From Symbiodinium natans (taxonomy: Eukaryota; Sar; Dinophyceae; Suessiales; Symbiodiniaceae), in the NCBI GenBank assembly GCA_905221605.1, contig CAJNDS010002164.1, positions 310,001 through 374,000 on the forward strand: DNA of 64,000 nucleotides, in the 5' to 3' direction. Shown here piece after piece: positions 1 to 12,605 of this stretch. The position numbers were made by a program, and so were the translations under genes. The notes beneath the pieces are model-generated. The model worked only from the letters and a program-made list of their open reading frames with translations, had not been told where the DNA came from and made no database searches. Numbering within the stretch: the stretch's first letter is position 1; each line of letters opens with the position of its first letter.

Positions 1-146
1 AACTCGCCACAAGATGAAGAGTGAAAGGCACATGCCACTGACTTGCCCGCAACTTTGAAAGCAGATAGCAGATGGAAATGCATACCCGAAGCACAGCATG
101 CTCCTCTCGTGTGTCTAGATCTCCTAGCAAGCCTCTGAGCTGCCGT

Positions 147-3100
147 CTGGTCTGAGCAATTGAAGACGACGCACTGCCGAGCAAGCCCCTTGGCCAGATC
201 CTCCCGAGCCAAGGACATGAAAGAGAATGTGCAGACTGGAACCGCTCAGTCACACACACACAGAGACACAGAGACAGCGCAGCAAGCCCTCACCCAGCCT
301 GTCTTGACACTTCACTCCCCGCTCCCCCCGTCCTTGGTGGACTCCGTCTTGCCTGTTCCAGCTGGCCCTGCCGGAGCTGCACCCAACTTGATGTGAAGGG
401 CCTTGGCTTCGGCTTTAGTGTCTTGGGTCTAGGGCCTCCAGGGTGTTGGGCTACCTATAGGGCTCCCACACCCGTGATGGTCATCCAGCATCGGTCCGTC
501 AGTGGTGTGATGACCAGACGCGACAATGCACCTGCACCGCACCCGTCAGCTCAGGGGCACCGGTCTTATCACTTCTACAGCCGAGGTGCCCATGTACTCA
601 TGGCCGTACATGATGAAAGCATCCACCTTCGGATCGCAGGCGCGCAACTGTCTCACGTTTATGCCAGTAAAGAGATGAATAGGGCCATGAATCTCTGCCT
701 GGCGGATGCAGCAGTCACCGTGGCCACCATCCAACTCTGGATCCCAGTAGTACCTGCAGCGCGCGTGAGCCCCCTGACATGGCATCGATTCGATGGCGAA
801 AGATCAAAAGAAGGCAAAGAAAACCGGGAAAACAGTGGAAAACAGGGCACCTCAGCTGCTGCTGCCACTTGAAGTTCTGGAAGCTGGTGATCTTGTTGTC
901 GAAGAGGTCCTGCGAGGGCGCAAACCAACTTCTGACATCAAACTGCCAAGCCCTCGCGTTTCTCTCTGCATCTCGCAGCATTCCGTGCACGTTTGGGCAG
1001 CTGCCAACAAGCATGACACCACGAACTGGCTGCGCGTCCTGGATGATGTCACGATTGTGCACGTCCTCAGGACAGCACGTGGCAGCACTCCAGGGGACGG
1101 CGGATTATGTTCAGGTGATTCAGGTACTTCGGTTTCGGGCGTATTTTGGCGTCAGGCCTGCGTCACAAGCGCAACCACTCCGGCACGCTGCAGCTTGTGC
1201 AGCTTGTCGCGAATCAGTTCCTTGAAAAAGCGACATTGCGAACAGGTGCTGCACAGAGGTCTCTGACTCCAACTGTCTTGCAGTGTACACCTTCTAGCCG
1301 TCAATGGCAAGCCCATAGTTGCATTGCCACTCCCTGGTGCCCTTTTGACAACCCAGACGCCGCTAGGATCGACCATTGAAATGTCATGAGAAGCCAAGAT
1401 GCCGTCAGACCTCCCAGCTGTGCTTTGTTCTTCTGGAACCACTTGCCCATGAGGATGACCTGATCTGAAGGAAGCATGATGTGTCCTTGGGACCCTTTTC
1501 TTCCTGTGCTTTGGGTGAGGCCTTGTTGCCTTCCGTGGCGTTCAACACCTCTTCGGTCTCCAGCGTCCAGTAGATGGAGCCCACGGTGATCATCACCTGA
1601 CAGCGAAACTTCTCCAAAGCTTCAAGATGGACATGAGCATGGCATTGCGGGACACGCTTGTGGCACCCTTGTGGCCTGGCAGTACTGCTTTCGAACCCAT
1701 TCCTTGCGATCCGACTCGAGCGCATAGGTCTCCCAACCTGATGTTCAGCGCTCTGAAGGACCTAAGGACCTCGCATGCAGCAATGCCAGAAACGCCCACC
1801 CCCTGGCCTTTCTTCACCTCCGCCCGGCAGGTCTTCACCATGTACTCCTCGACGCCACCCTCTGCGCTGAGCCATTTTTCCACACCATTCCTGGCCTGGC
1901 ACAAGGATTTGGCAATATCGGCAGCCTTGACTTGAAAAACCAACCTTACCCGCCCATTTTTGTATTTGCACATAGTACCGTATGATCTCTACCCGGCCCC
2001 AGCCCCGCCAAGATGCCTTGAGCATCTTGAAGAAGGGGATCTCTTCACCCTCCCCGGAGATCATGGCATGGATGTCCGTAGAGTTGGAACCATCCCCAAA
2101 CCTGCACACAAGATGTCACGTCACACGAGCGAATCAAGCTGTGCCTTGGGAGGAGCAAGTTAGTCAGATGCAAGAAATTGGCAGCATGGACTGGAAAAAC
2201 TGCATCACCGCTCACCGGAGCACTTGTTGGTTTCTCCGGGCGCCTAAGCTTCACCAGGTTGTCGAAGCACTTCCGCAGGTGTGGCTGCACTGCCTGGCCA
2301 CTGCTCCACTGTGGGGTGCCAGGGGGATTTTGGCAAGTTAAGGAAGCACAAGGTCAAAGCGAGACAAAGGACAAAGGCCAGACAAAACACCGACATCACT
2401 TGAAGGCTTGAAGGCTGCCGCTGCTTTGCTCCGCGAGAAGTCACTCCTCGGTCTTCTCTACTGTCTGGGAACCACTGCACTCCCAATGGCAAGATGTTCG
2501 AGCACCACGTGCCCGTGCAAAAGAACGCCCGCCTCCATCTCAAAACCCCTTCTCTTCCCACTGTGCTGCTGCCAACCCACCCGGAGGCTTTATAACAAAC
2601 CCAAGGGTTGCGGAGGGCTCTCTGAGCACTCTCTGAGCATCTCGGAGCATCTGTGGGTATCTGTAGGCATCGCTCTCCTGTTCACGCAAGCGCGCCGCAC
2701 TCCACCGAGGCGGAAGCACCGGTTGAAATTAAGAGTCATTGACGACACTGCGAGATGTGTAAAGATACATTGCACACCTTGCACACATGCACACAACTTG
2801 TTCGAACGACGTATACGTGAAACAGCTGCAATGTGTGGCGATAAACATGTATATAGCGTTTTTGCATCATGCAAGTAGCACATCCAACAAACCCGGTGGT
2901 AGAAACAGGCGGCCAGTCTTGAAGAGACACACAGCCAGCCACACAGCCCTTGCATGCAGAAGGCCTGCGGACGCTTTGCCTGCGACAAGATCTCCAGCAG
3001 CTCATCCTCAGCAGCTTCTCGCGGTTGGTTCGGTCTCGTGCCTTTTACTGGAATCATTCTGTTGAATACAAGCAGCACCTGCAAGCAAATTGCATGGCGC

Positions 3101-5220
3101 TTGACGTGGGTCTGAGGACCCCACATTTGACAAGAAGAAGAAACGTGGGAAGGCAACGCACTTGGACAGGAGGTAGTCCTTTAGGATTGGGGTTTCGCTC
3201 TGCCTTCAAGAGCTGTGTTCTGTCTGAAGCGAGACGCCGGGCTCCACAAGGGGCAAAGAAACCGATCCGTGCTGAATCTCCACCTTCCTCACTGCTCTCA
3301 TCTTTCACACGTTCGCAGGGTCTTATTGGGAGTCGGGATGGGGGACCTAAACCCTAAACGCTAAACCCTAAGCCCTAAACCCTAAACCCTAAATCCCAAA
3401 ACCCTGGTATTGAGGAGGCTTGCGAGAAGCCTTGCGAGAAGCCTCGGCCCAGCCTCGAGCTGCTTCTGGATCTGGTCCAAGGTCTCGCTCGCTTTCTGGC
3501 CAGAGAAGCCAAAGCCATCAGGGGTTTAAGGGATTCTAAGGGGCTTTAAGGGGTGAGGGGCTTAGGGTTTTTTGGGGGTTTTAAGGGGTTTTAAGGGGTT
3601 TTAAGGGGTTTTAAGGGGTTTAGGGGGTTTTAGGGGTTGAGGGGTTGAGGGGGTGTAGGGGTTGAGGGGTTGAGGGGTTGAGGGGTTGAGGGGTTTCGGG
3701 TTCGACCAGCATGGAAGCCCTGGGTCTGAGGGGCCTTGAAGAGGTCCAGTCGGCCGGGCTTTGTGGCAGCCTTGAGCGCCACGGCGTACTCGTACGACTC
3801 CTGTGCTGGGGTCAGGCCAAGAACCACGAAAACGACCCAGAACCAGTCGGTCTAAACGCATCAAGGCCCCAAGAAGTATCCTTCATGATCGCGCGCCACT
3901 GGCCATCCTTTGGCAACAAGTGCAAAGGACGGGGGTCTGCCAAATTAGCGCGGCCAGTGAACAATTGGTTACCGTCAAAGAGATGAATGCCAAGACTGGC
4001 CTACGAAGCCGAAAGTCTGCCTAGTGGTACTCAACAGTCCAGGCAAAAAGCTACACCTGCTCAAGGTCAAAACACGTCATATGCGCAACTCACCAAAGAC
4101 AGAGCAAGGACAAGACGATATGAGGAATTGGAAGGACCGCAGATTGTTGGTACTTGCTGATATTCAATAGCATGCTTGCAAGACAATGCGAATACCACGC
4201 TGTACCGAACACGCAGAACAACTCCGTCACTACTCTCTACTGCTGATTCAGGCACAAATTCCGCATGAATTTGCCAAAGGCTCAATCTCTTGAAACTTGG
4301 CAGACTCGGCTGGGAGCTGCTTCTTGATGTCTCCAGCATTGAAGATAGACCTGGGCTCTCTTTGGTCTCAGCTCTTCCTTCAGAGCGCCAATGACCCCCT
4401 CAACATCCCCTATCGAACCAAGAAGCTCCAGGTACATCCAGTTTCGCTGCACATTCAGCCACTCATCCAGGGTCTCCTTCAAAGTGCACACTTGGACCAG
4501 TGCTTGGTGTGACCTAAGTCTGTCCCCCGGCCATCCTGGAACAGGAGGAGGTCTTTTTGCCACTGCTCCACCTGAGACCAGTTGAGGTAACTTGGACTTG
4601 GCCTGTACTGGGCGAGCATTGTCTGAAGTGTGCTGAAAGAAATCATCAACTTCGGCCTCACCACGAATGGGACCAACGTAGCGGCTGCCAGCCTTAAACG
4701 GACCGCTGGAGGCTTAAAGGTCCGAAGCTCTTGCCAATGACCCGACGACCTCACACCCAAGGCTTGCAGGCAAGTGGCGATCGTGGAAATGGTGACCAAA
4801 GAGTCTTCGAGGGCCACAGTGATATCTTCGACAGAACCGAGCACGAAGACGTCCTTGCTGTCCTGGCAAAGGATGCGAAACGAAAATGCCAAACATGGCC
4901 GAACCGCGACCGCTGCCACTGCTGCTAGCGGCCAATCCATCTTAAACTACTGCGTGTTTCCTTGTATGGATTGATGACCAACTCCAAATCATCCCACGTC
5001 CTTAGCCGATTCTGTTCAGGGCAATTCATGCTCATCGATACACCGCTTCTTCGCTGGCAACAGCTGGCTCAAGAAGGCTGGCTCAAGAGCGCTGGGGGCC
5101 CAGGCTTCTTCACCTTGTCAAGCATCTCCTCCAAGCCTTGCTCGGCCGTGGCCTGGCATACTCAAAGCTGCCAGCACATGCGCCACATCTTCAGCTGGAA
5201 TGCGGCGCAAGTTTGACCGC
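147..5220 (-). CDS. Dynein heavy chain, linker to AAA1 (multi-exon, 3' end off window)
   Basis: Motor subunit of dynein; this part is the linker and the start of the first AAA ATPase module. Minus-strand exons appear in the order expected for the family: ATAEQGLEEMLDKVK (about 5160-5100), DVFVLGSVEDITVALEDSL (about 4870-4770), LDEWLNVQRNWMYLE (about 4510-4400), QPHLRKCFDNLVKL (about 2290), MISGEGEEIPFFK (about 2050), VEKWL (about 1880), QVMITVGSIYWT (about 1600), KELIRDKLHKLQRAGVVALV (about 1215), VHNRDII (about 1055), FKWQQQLR (about 880), RYYWDPEL and YGHEYMG (765-580), RLVITPLTDRC (528-470), the Walker A loop GPAGTGKTES (368-339) and LAKGLARQCVVFNCSD (about 200-147). The remaining AAA modules should lie left of the window. 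Axonemal or cytoplasmic class cannot be decided. No stop or frameshift was noted inside the motif exons. Confidence 0.87.
3351..3410. repeat. Interstitial CCCTAAA array, partly degenerate
   Basis: Runs of CCCTAAA with variants (CGCTAAA, CCCTAAG) inside the large dynein intron between the exons near 4.3 and 2.3 kb. It is followed at 3520-3700 by G-rich TTTTAAGGGG and GGGGTTGAG short repeats that may be its decayed relatives. Confidence 0.9.
3520..3700. repeat. G-rich short tandem repeats
   Basis: TTTTAAGGGG units (3580-3625) followed by GGGGTTGAG units (3640-3695). The tract is intronic within the dynein gene. Confidence 0.9.
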
Positions 5221-7689
5221 ATGCGTGATCTTGAACTTGTGGGTGCTGTTTTCTCGGTAGCTGCGACAGTTCCTCCACTTTCTAACGCGCGGGCGCTTGC
5301 TTTCCGACTTCATGTTACACTTTTGCAATGTCTCAGTTCCTGATGTTGAAAGGGAATTGGGTTTTTTTTGGTTTCTGTCGCTTTTCGTGTCCGTTTTTGC
5401 AAGGCTTACGGTCTTTCACGTATTCGGTGCACGAGCTTGTGCTTTTCAAAATGGATCTGAAACAGCCTTCTGTAAAATGCCCAGAGCATCCTCAGATGAT
5501 TCAACGTGCGTAGGGTGGGGCTCCTCTTAAAGCCTGAACCCCTACATCCTGAACCCCAAACCCTCTGCTCCTGACCGATCCCACTGCACTGTATGCTCAA
5601 ATCCCAAAGCCCTCAAGGTCAGCCCTTAGCGGCTTGGGCGAATGTGTGGGTTCAAGTCTGGGGTTCGGGTTTGTCATGACCCATGATCCCTGGCATGTGC
5701 TCAATCTCTGACCTTTCAAATTCTAATGTCAAAGCTCCAAAACACGCATTCTACAAAAGTAGGTATAGTTTCTGGAAGTAGCTTAAAACTCGAGTTTTTG
5801 ACACAAGGCATGCAGAATAACGCACGGCCAAACACGCACCGCCATGTAGTCCATCACACGCGCATCAAAAGACGAAAAAGGCAAGTCACCACAAGTCAAC
5901 GTCCAAGCACATGGCTCTCTCACCGACGCTTGTCCAGCATGGCACGTGCATCCGTGCAGCTTTTCCGGTGCTCGAGAGTCAATGGCCCGAGCCAAGCAAG
6001 GAAAAAGTCATCAAACTCGCGCATCCGGCATTTACATGAGTATGCTGATGAGTCACTGGCACTAGCAGTCACAAGCATCAAGCAAGCCTACAGATCCAAG
6101 TACTGGAAAAGTCCTACCGGACAATCTGCAGAAGCCGACCCTCAATCCCAAAGTGAGTCGTGACTTCCGCCTTTCATAATGGACAGAGCATGCGTCAGCC
6201 GTGTATGAGCAAATGAGGAGGTTAGAACCCCATAGAAAAAAAAACGGCAGTAGACCCCAAACAGTGTGTACTTGTAGGGCACACGTCTGTCGTTTTCTGC
6301 AACCCATCATCAATGAGCCATCAACCTGAAGCCTTCAAGAAACAGACCGACGTTCGACGATTTTGATAACATCATTGAGTCACCCGATGCGGTTGCCAAC
6401 TTCACAGTCCACTAAGCACCTCGACAACAAAGGGCGAGGCCATCCTACCCAAGTTAGTCAAGAGGACCCGAGAAAAGAACCCTCTTTGTTATCTACGTGT
6501 TGGCCGACGATGCCTTGTTCATGGGCTTTGCAATGCAAGATGCCCGCCAATACGCTATGTAACCGGAAGCGCAAAGCCCTTGGCCATTTCGGCTATCACC
6601 ACCCTGACTCGACAGGACAAATAGCATGTCAGAAGAAGGTCTAAGGTCTCGATCCACTTCTCGACTCTGCCAGAGAAGAGAAACTTACGCGACACGGAAC
6701 TGACACGAGCTTAAACTTGGGTGCACCCCAACCTACGAAAGCACGGGCATAAGCACCAAACTTAACAGTTGGTAAGTAATACAAGGCCATGACCCTTGAT
6801 GACATTTCGTGTATGATTGGCAGTATTGAGGCTGCTCCTTAGCTTGTTTTGCGTAGTATTGACTGCCCAAGTTGTTTATCATGCTGCTGCACGTCCCTGA
6901 CTCTATGGAAGCCTGGGCTAGGGGAGACCTTATTAAACCCGTACACACCCCACATAGGAGCCTTTGACAAAGGTAGAGGACCATAATGATGAGGGACCGT
7001 CGATGGACCAGCTAACTACCATTGGACAGATGTCGTTGACGGACATGTTGGCCTATGCCGCCATCACACCACAATGACACAAACCCGAAGTTAAATGGCC
7101 CGAGTCCTACTAGGTCCGCGAGCTGCTCCACATGTAAGGTTGATACCGAAGCAGCCAGGCAACATATTAGTGGGATCCTTCCATCTCCGCTACCTGATGC
7201 GAGCCTTGCCGGACACATCCAGGATTGCCTCCATGTGCTGGTCCACACCTGGAGCAATACTAGTCTAGCCATCGAGCAGTTGCTGGAGCGGAGCATAGAA
7301 TTTCAAGCTGAGTCAAGTGCCCATGGCCAGAAGACCACCAAGCGTGAACCTGGGAAAGCAGCACAATCCGAAGGGCCATGCTGCGAACAACATGCAGACC
7401 AGCTGAGCAGAATCCTTTGGCGCTGGCTCCTCGTCTTCGAGTTCCAGCTCTTGACCTTTGCCGGGACACGGACCATCATTCCACAGGGGAGGATGCGACC
7501 CGCTGCCCGCTTCACAACCAGCTGAACTTGTTTAGGGAATGGCCTTGGAGCGGCGGGGGGGGGGGGGGTCGCAGTTTCAGCAAGACAAGGGACAGAGCTG
7601 AGAACTGGTTACTTTGGGGAATCATGGCTGCCTCGAGCCAATGCGAAGCAAATGCAACACAAGAACTGGACGTGGGCCCTGCCACCACT

Positions 7690-9150
7690 GGACTTAATCT
7701 CAGGGGTGAACCAATCATGGAGGTGATCATCTCCCAATGCCGAGGCCTTACATTCGGAGGTGAGGGACTTGCAAGTTGCGACTGAACAATCTGCAATCGA
7801 GGCCCGTGCTTGAGTGCCTTGTTCCTCAGCGCTACGACCACCGGAAGCGTGTTCTTGAACCTTAGTGCCCACAGCTCGTACCCGGCTGTGCCCGCGGCGC
7901 CGTACAGCAGTCCCAGCGTGCACCGGCGACTAAAACGTGCCGTTTAAAACTGCCAGGATGCTTCTCTACGTTTGTGCACAAGCCTGTCACCCGGTGTGTT
8001 GAGCGCTAGGCTGTGTGACCGACTCGCCCCATATCTGTGGAACCTGACAACAGAAAAGAGACAGGACAGCAAGCAACAGGGCCCTCATTGACCCCTCCAA
8101 GTCCCCTTACATGCTTTTCTTCTGCCAAAAGGGCCTGGTTGTCGGGCATTGCCTTGACGGACTGGACGGCCACCTGGCCACGACGGCAGAGTAAGGCCCT
8201 CGGAAGAGCTTGACAAAATGCCGGGGGCATTGCGGCATTGCCTTGTTGTACTCAGCGACTTTCTTTGTAATGGAGTCCACATCAACAGTCCCGAAAGAGC
8301 AGTTGTTCCACTCGGAGCTGAGCCTCAAATCTGAAAACAGATGCCCAAACGACGGCTTGCATTGGATCTGGGAACATTTCAGCAGCAAGCAGCAAGTCCA
8401 CAAGAGGCCTGTTCCGAATTCTTTACGGCTGGGTTAGGCCGCAACACTGGCCACTGAGATCTGAGCTCTTCCCAAGCATCAATCCCTCGCCAGAGCCTGA
8501 CTTGCCAGGATTCCATCCAGCTGCAGCATGTTTAAGAATTCCAGTCACACTGACACAAGCTTGCCCTGTGAAGATTAGATGCTGAGCACATGACTTGTTG
8601 CGAATCTGGAAAGAAGCCTACGGACACAGATGCCGACAGATGCCAAATCGACAACAGTGACTTAGTGACTTACGAAGGCAAATTCATGTGCCATACATGC
8701 CATAAGTGCATCCTGAGCAGTCCCACTACTGTCCAACAAAAAACCTGACTAGCAATGCCACTGAGCAGACCATGCACGTGGCCATGAGAAACAAGCTTAG
8801 GATTCTGGCCATACCTCCTTCACACTTACCCCGCTTTCTTTCCGTGCCTTCAGCTCCTCCACGTCTTCGAAAGCAGTTGGCCTTGCTGGTTTTAGAACAT
8901 CACAAGGTGTAGGAGCTTCAAGGACCCAAGGATCCCTCAGAAGCCATCGATCCTTAAACGCGGCCTACTACAGGAGCTACGGCATCTCGGAACGCAGAAG
9001 CCCAAAACTCTTGTCTGGGTTGAGGTGTGAGCCCTGATGGAATCAAGAATCCAAGGGGTCTCTGAGGGTAGCACTCAAGCTTGAGGACGTCTTGGTAGCG
9101 GTTGAACTTCGCCGCTTCTTCAACAGACTGGTTGACATCTTAGATGAAGC
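7690..9150 (-). CDS. Dynein heavy chain, start of linker and end of tail (exons)
   Basis: Continuation of the same gene towards the N-terminus. Three exons match dynein landmarks in the right order: AAKFNRYQDVLKLE (about 9123-9073) resembles the end of the N1 tail domain, VDVDSITKKVAEYNK (about 8340-8240) resembles the opening of the N2 linker domain, and RPRHWEMITSMIG (about 7746-7705) matches the well-conserved RHW segment of the linker. A stretch with AFEDVEELKARKES followed by a GTAAGT donor (about 8890-8830) is a further likely exon. Splice sites were not resolved for most exons. Confidence 0.75.
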
Positions 9151-9199
9151 AGCAAGTCAGGCTGCAGCCGGCAGTGAGCGGACTTGTGCTGGCGACTGC

Positions 9200-12100
9200 A
9201 TGTTTCAACATCAAATGAATACGTGGCCCCTTAACATCATGTAGGAGCATTGGTAACAAGGCGCTGAGCTGTTCTCAAGCTGCTGGTCTAGCATTATGCA
9301 AGCCAGGTTGGAGGCGTTTCGGGGATAAGTGGCGACCAATGCAAAACAACAGCAAGAAGGAGCAAAGCACGTTGAATTTGCCTTCTTTGCGTGGAGGCCG
9401 AGCACCCGACGTTCTTGCAGCTCGTCTAAGAAGGCAAGCACTTCCTCTCAAGGCTTCAGCGGCTTTGACCAGCATGGCAGCACGGCAGCATGGGCTTCAG
9501 TGACTAGAAGCTGGCCTTGCGGCTTTCAGCAGACATCTTGGAGGTATCCGACAGATCCGGCGCATCCAACCTGGACTGCCTTGAACCAGCAAGTTGCCCA
9601 AAAGCTCTCGTAGGCAATAGGGGCATCTCTAGGCAAAAAGCGCAAAAAAGGCAGCCGAACATCCGGCGAGCAAGGCGAGATAGTCTAAGCAGGGCGCTGC
9701 TCGCCCACGCTCCTGCGAAGCTCCGGAATTTCCACCTCCAGGGCCTGAGATGCAAAAATGGGCCGATGTTGCTCTGCTCGGAGCTGAGCTGTACACACAT
9801 CGCAGCTGAGCACAGCTATCCGTACCATCACAGCTATGTTATGATAATATGCGGCCAGATACAGGGAGGATAGCAGAAGACGGGCCTTGCTGAAGTGCGC
9901 CACGTCGACCTCAGCCCGCTCCTTGCCACTTGACACCTGCCAGGTGCTGATGGTCCCGACTTTCCGGCTCGATGCCAGCAACTGTCTGGCTTGAAACCTT
10001 TTTGCCAGCGGACGCTACGTCGAACCTGGGCCATGAGCTGGTTCTTGGCAGAGGCGAGGTCGTTGAAAGCCTGCCATTCCGGAGCGTTGGCCCTATGTGC
10101 CTGTTGTCTGTTTTGAGCCTTGTACCCGCTAAGCGCACGGGGACAGAAGAATCTTGCGACTTGCCCAAACGATTGAAGGGCACTCCATACAAGCTTGGCA
10201 AGCCAGTTTTCCAACAAGTCCAACTGGCTTTCAACCCACAAGAAGTATTGCGCAACCTTGCGTGTCTCACTGTCGATCCGAATGCCGAACCTCGGATCTC
10301 AAACAGTGAAGAAAAAAGTAAGAAGGTGAAAAGGTGAAGGTGGACAATGGAGGTGATATTCGCTAACCCAACTTCCTCTGCGCCTCTCTATAGGTGCTGA
10401 AGTACGCGCCAAAAGGTCAACCCTCCCGCGAAATTCATGGGAGGCGTGCAGCGCAACCACAAACTGAGAGCGCAGCTCTCGGATAATCTCCGCCATTTCT
10501 TGAACCTGCAAATATACCAAGCCGGAAGCCAGACAGAGTCTGTACACCTGCACGTCACCTCCAAAAACCTCTTCTCCAGAGATGGCAGCGACGCATCGAT
10601 CTTCGCCAAGTGGACATTAAACCTTGGCGATGACTATGCTCCTCCTAAACGAAAAGCAGTATGTTATCGTTTCCGTGCCCAGGAGTGGACTTCCTAGCCG
10701 CACCTAAAGGCGTTTTGTAGGGTCCGATCAATAACTCAAGCCGATCCATAACGTGGCTGGCTGCCACAAGATCTTTCTGCGAAACAGACGTGGGGTCATT
10801 CCACCCTTGCAGGAACCATATGTGCCCGACTCAACGTATTCGTCCACGTTGTTGGGATACTCCTTCAGCCTGTCGTTGGCTGCCTGCAGAGAAATCCGGA
10901 AGTAGCTCCGTCCGTTGCTCGGTCTGCCATTTGGTGTCGAGCGCGGGTGCACGTAGCGCCTGTATCTCGGCACTCAGCTCCGCCCTCCTCGTCATGGCCA
11001 ACTCGGGGATGTACCTGTTTACCACCAGGCTTCCCAAAGATCTGCTGCGCTGCGAAGGGACAAGCTACACCCCACGTGGCGACAAGGCCCAAGCCAGAAG
11101 CCCTGAAACCGGAGATACCCAGAGATGTTGCGACAAGCTGTTTGCTTCCCAGAAAACGAGGGCACTGAGCCAGCAAGTCGAAGCAGCCAGTCGGCGAGGG
11201 CCTGAGGAGTGGTGTGTACTTCCAACGCCAGCCCTACGCTGCCCGACACCGCAGACTTTCTGTGGATCGGACAAGAGCATCCGCTGCATCTCTTGGCAAT
11301 CAAGCCGGAAGATTCCAATGTCCTCGCCCCAAAAAGGCAGGGCAACGGCAGGGGGAGGGACTTCTGCGCCGTGAGCAACTGCAGCCCTTGCGCCTTCGTG
11401 CGGCCCATGCTGCGGATATCCTTCCCAAGACAACCATGATCTCTCGGAACCTTCTCCCTGATCTCCCTGCTCTCCCTGCTCTCCCTGCTCTCCCGCTCTC
11501 TCTTTTCTGCTAGTCATGCTAGAGGATGCCCTGCCTCCTTCTGCTTCTGGTACTTTGCCAGGGCATCTCCTCGGCCATGACTGAACAGGACGCTTCTTAG
11601 GAACGAGCTCGTGAGCACCACTTCGCAAAAGCTCAGTGGTCGGCGGAAGTCATCAAGCGAAGCATCAGCAAAGGTGACCTTCAAAGTTGCGAGAGCATCA
11701 CACAGAGCCAAGTTCAACTGTACAGCAGACGAGCAAAGCATCGGGCACTGCAGTCCGTCAGCTCGGAGTTCTCCGCATAGATTTGCACAAACCTGAGCTG
11801 CACAAGCCACGAGCCAAGAGCAGCCAGGAGAGGCATCAGAGCCACCAGAGCCACCAGTTCCCTAAATTCGGCCGAAGAGCTCCTCGAAGCGGCTTGCGTA
11901 GGTCACAACCTGACAACATCAAAAGGCAACGGGAACGAGACCTGAAGCAGAAGGAGATACGAGGCGCTCGAACTCTGAAGGAGAGGTGCCTTGTCGAAGA
12001 GCCAGTCGTATCGGTTGGTGATGTTGGTCATGAGCTCCTGGCTTCGTGCAGACTTACAAAAGGAGAGCTCGAAGAGTCCTTTCTACCCCCTCAGCCCCTC

Positions 12101-12400
12101 CTTGTGCTTCGGGTCTTGAGCGACCAAGCTGAAGAGATCCTGCTGCTGTTCCTGTACGAGAGTCGCGCTAGGAAAGAGATGGCTCTTAGCTTTTGAATGC
12201 GTAGCTCTCGAGGCCTCGAGAGGCAGCGCATCCCCCAGCTCCGCCAAGGGAGCAGTGAAGGGCGTGAAGTCCTCCACCTGTGCCGGCTCTTCTGGTCATT
12301 GAGCCTGTGGCTCTTGAGTGCTGCATCACATGAGCTTGTCCATAAGCGAATCTTCGGACCGACCATACCTGGGCCCCAAAAACCTCAGGAGCTCCACAGG
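9200..12400 (-). other. Probable dynein tail exons and introns, not resolved
   Basis: This stretch lies between recognised dynein exons. Short minus-strand open segments have coding-like composition, for example LQAANDRLKEYPNNVDEYVE (10895-10830), which resembles the dynein tail pattern of a helix followed by P-x-x-V-x-E-Y/F-V, plus segments near 10240-10150, 9770-9710, 11740-11660 and 12290-12100. I cannot join them reliably. They are consistent with divergent tail exons of the same heavy chain, but each alone is weak. Confidence 0.4.
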
Positions 12401-12605
12401 CGGTCTTCAGGGAAAGAGCCAGGCTTGGTTTAAGGGTGTTGGGGGGTTTTAAGGTCTAGGCCCTCCTATTCCCAGCTTCTATCTGGTGGCCAACTCCGGG
12501 GTTAGGAATAAAAACCCTGCCTTTTTGCAAGCCAAAGCCATGCACCATCCATCAGCCTTCTCTTTCGGACTTGCTCGACACACACATGAGTCCAAGCCAC
12601 CCCTT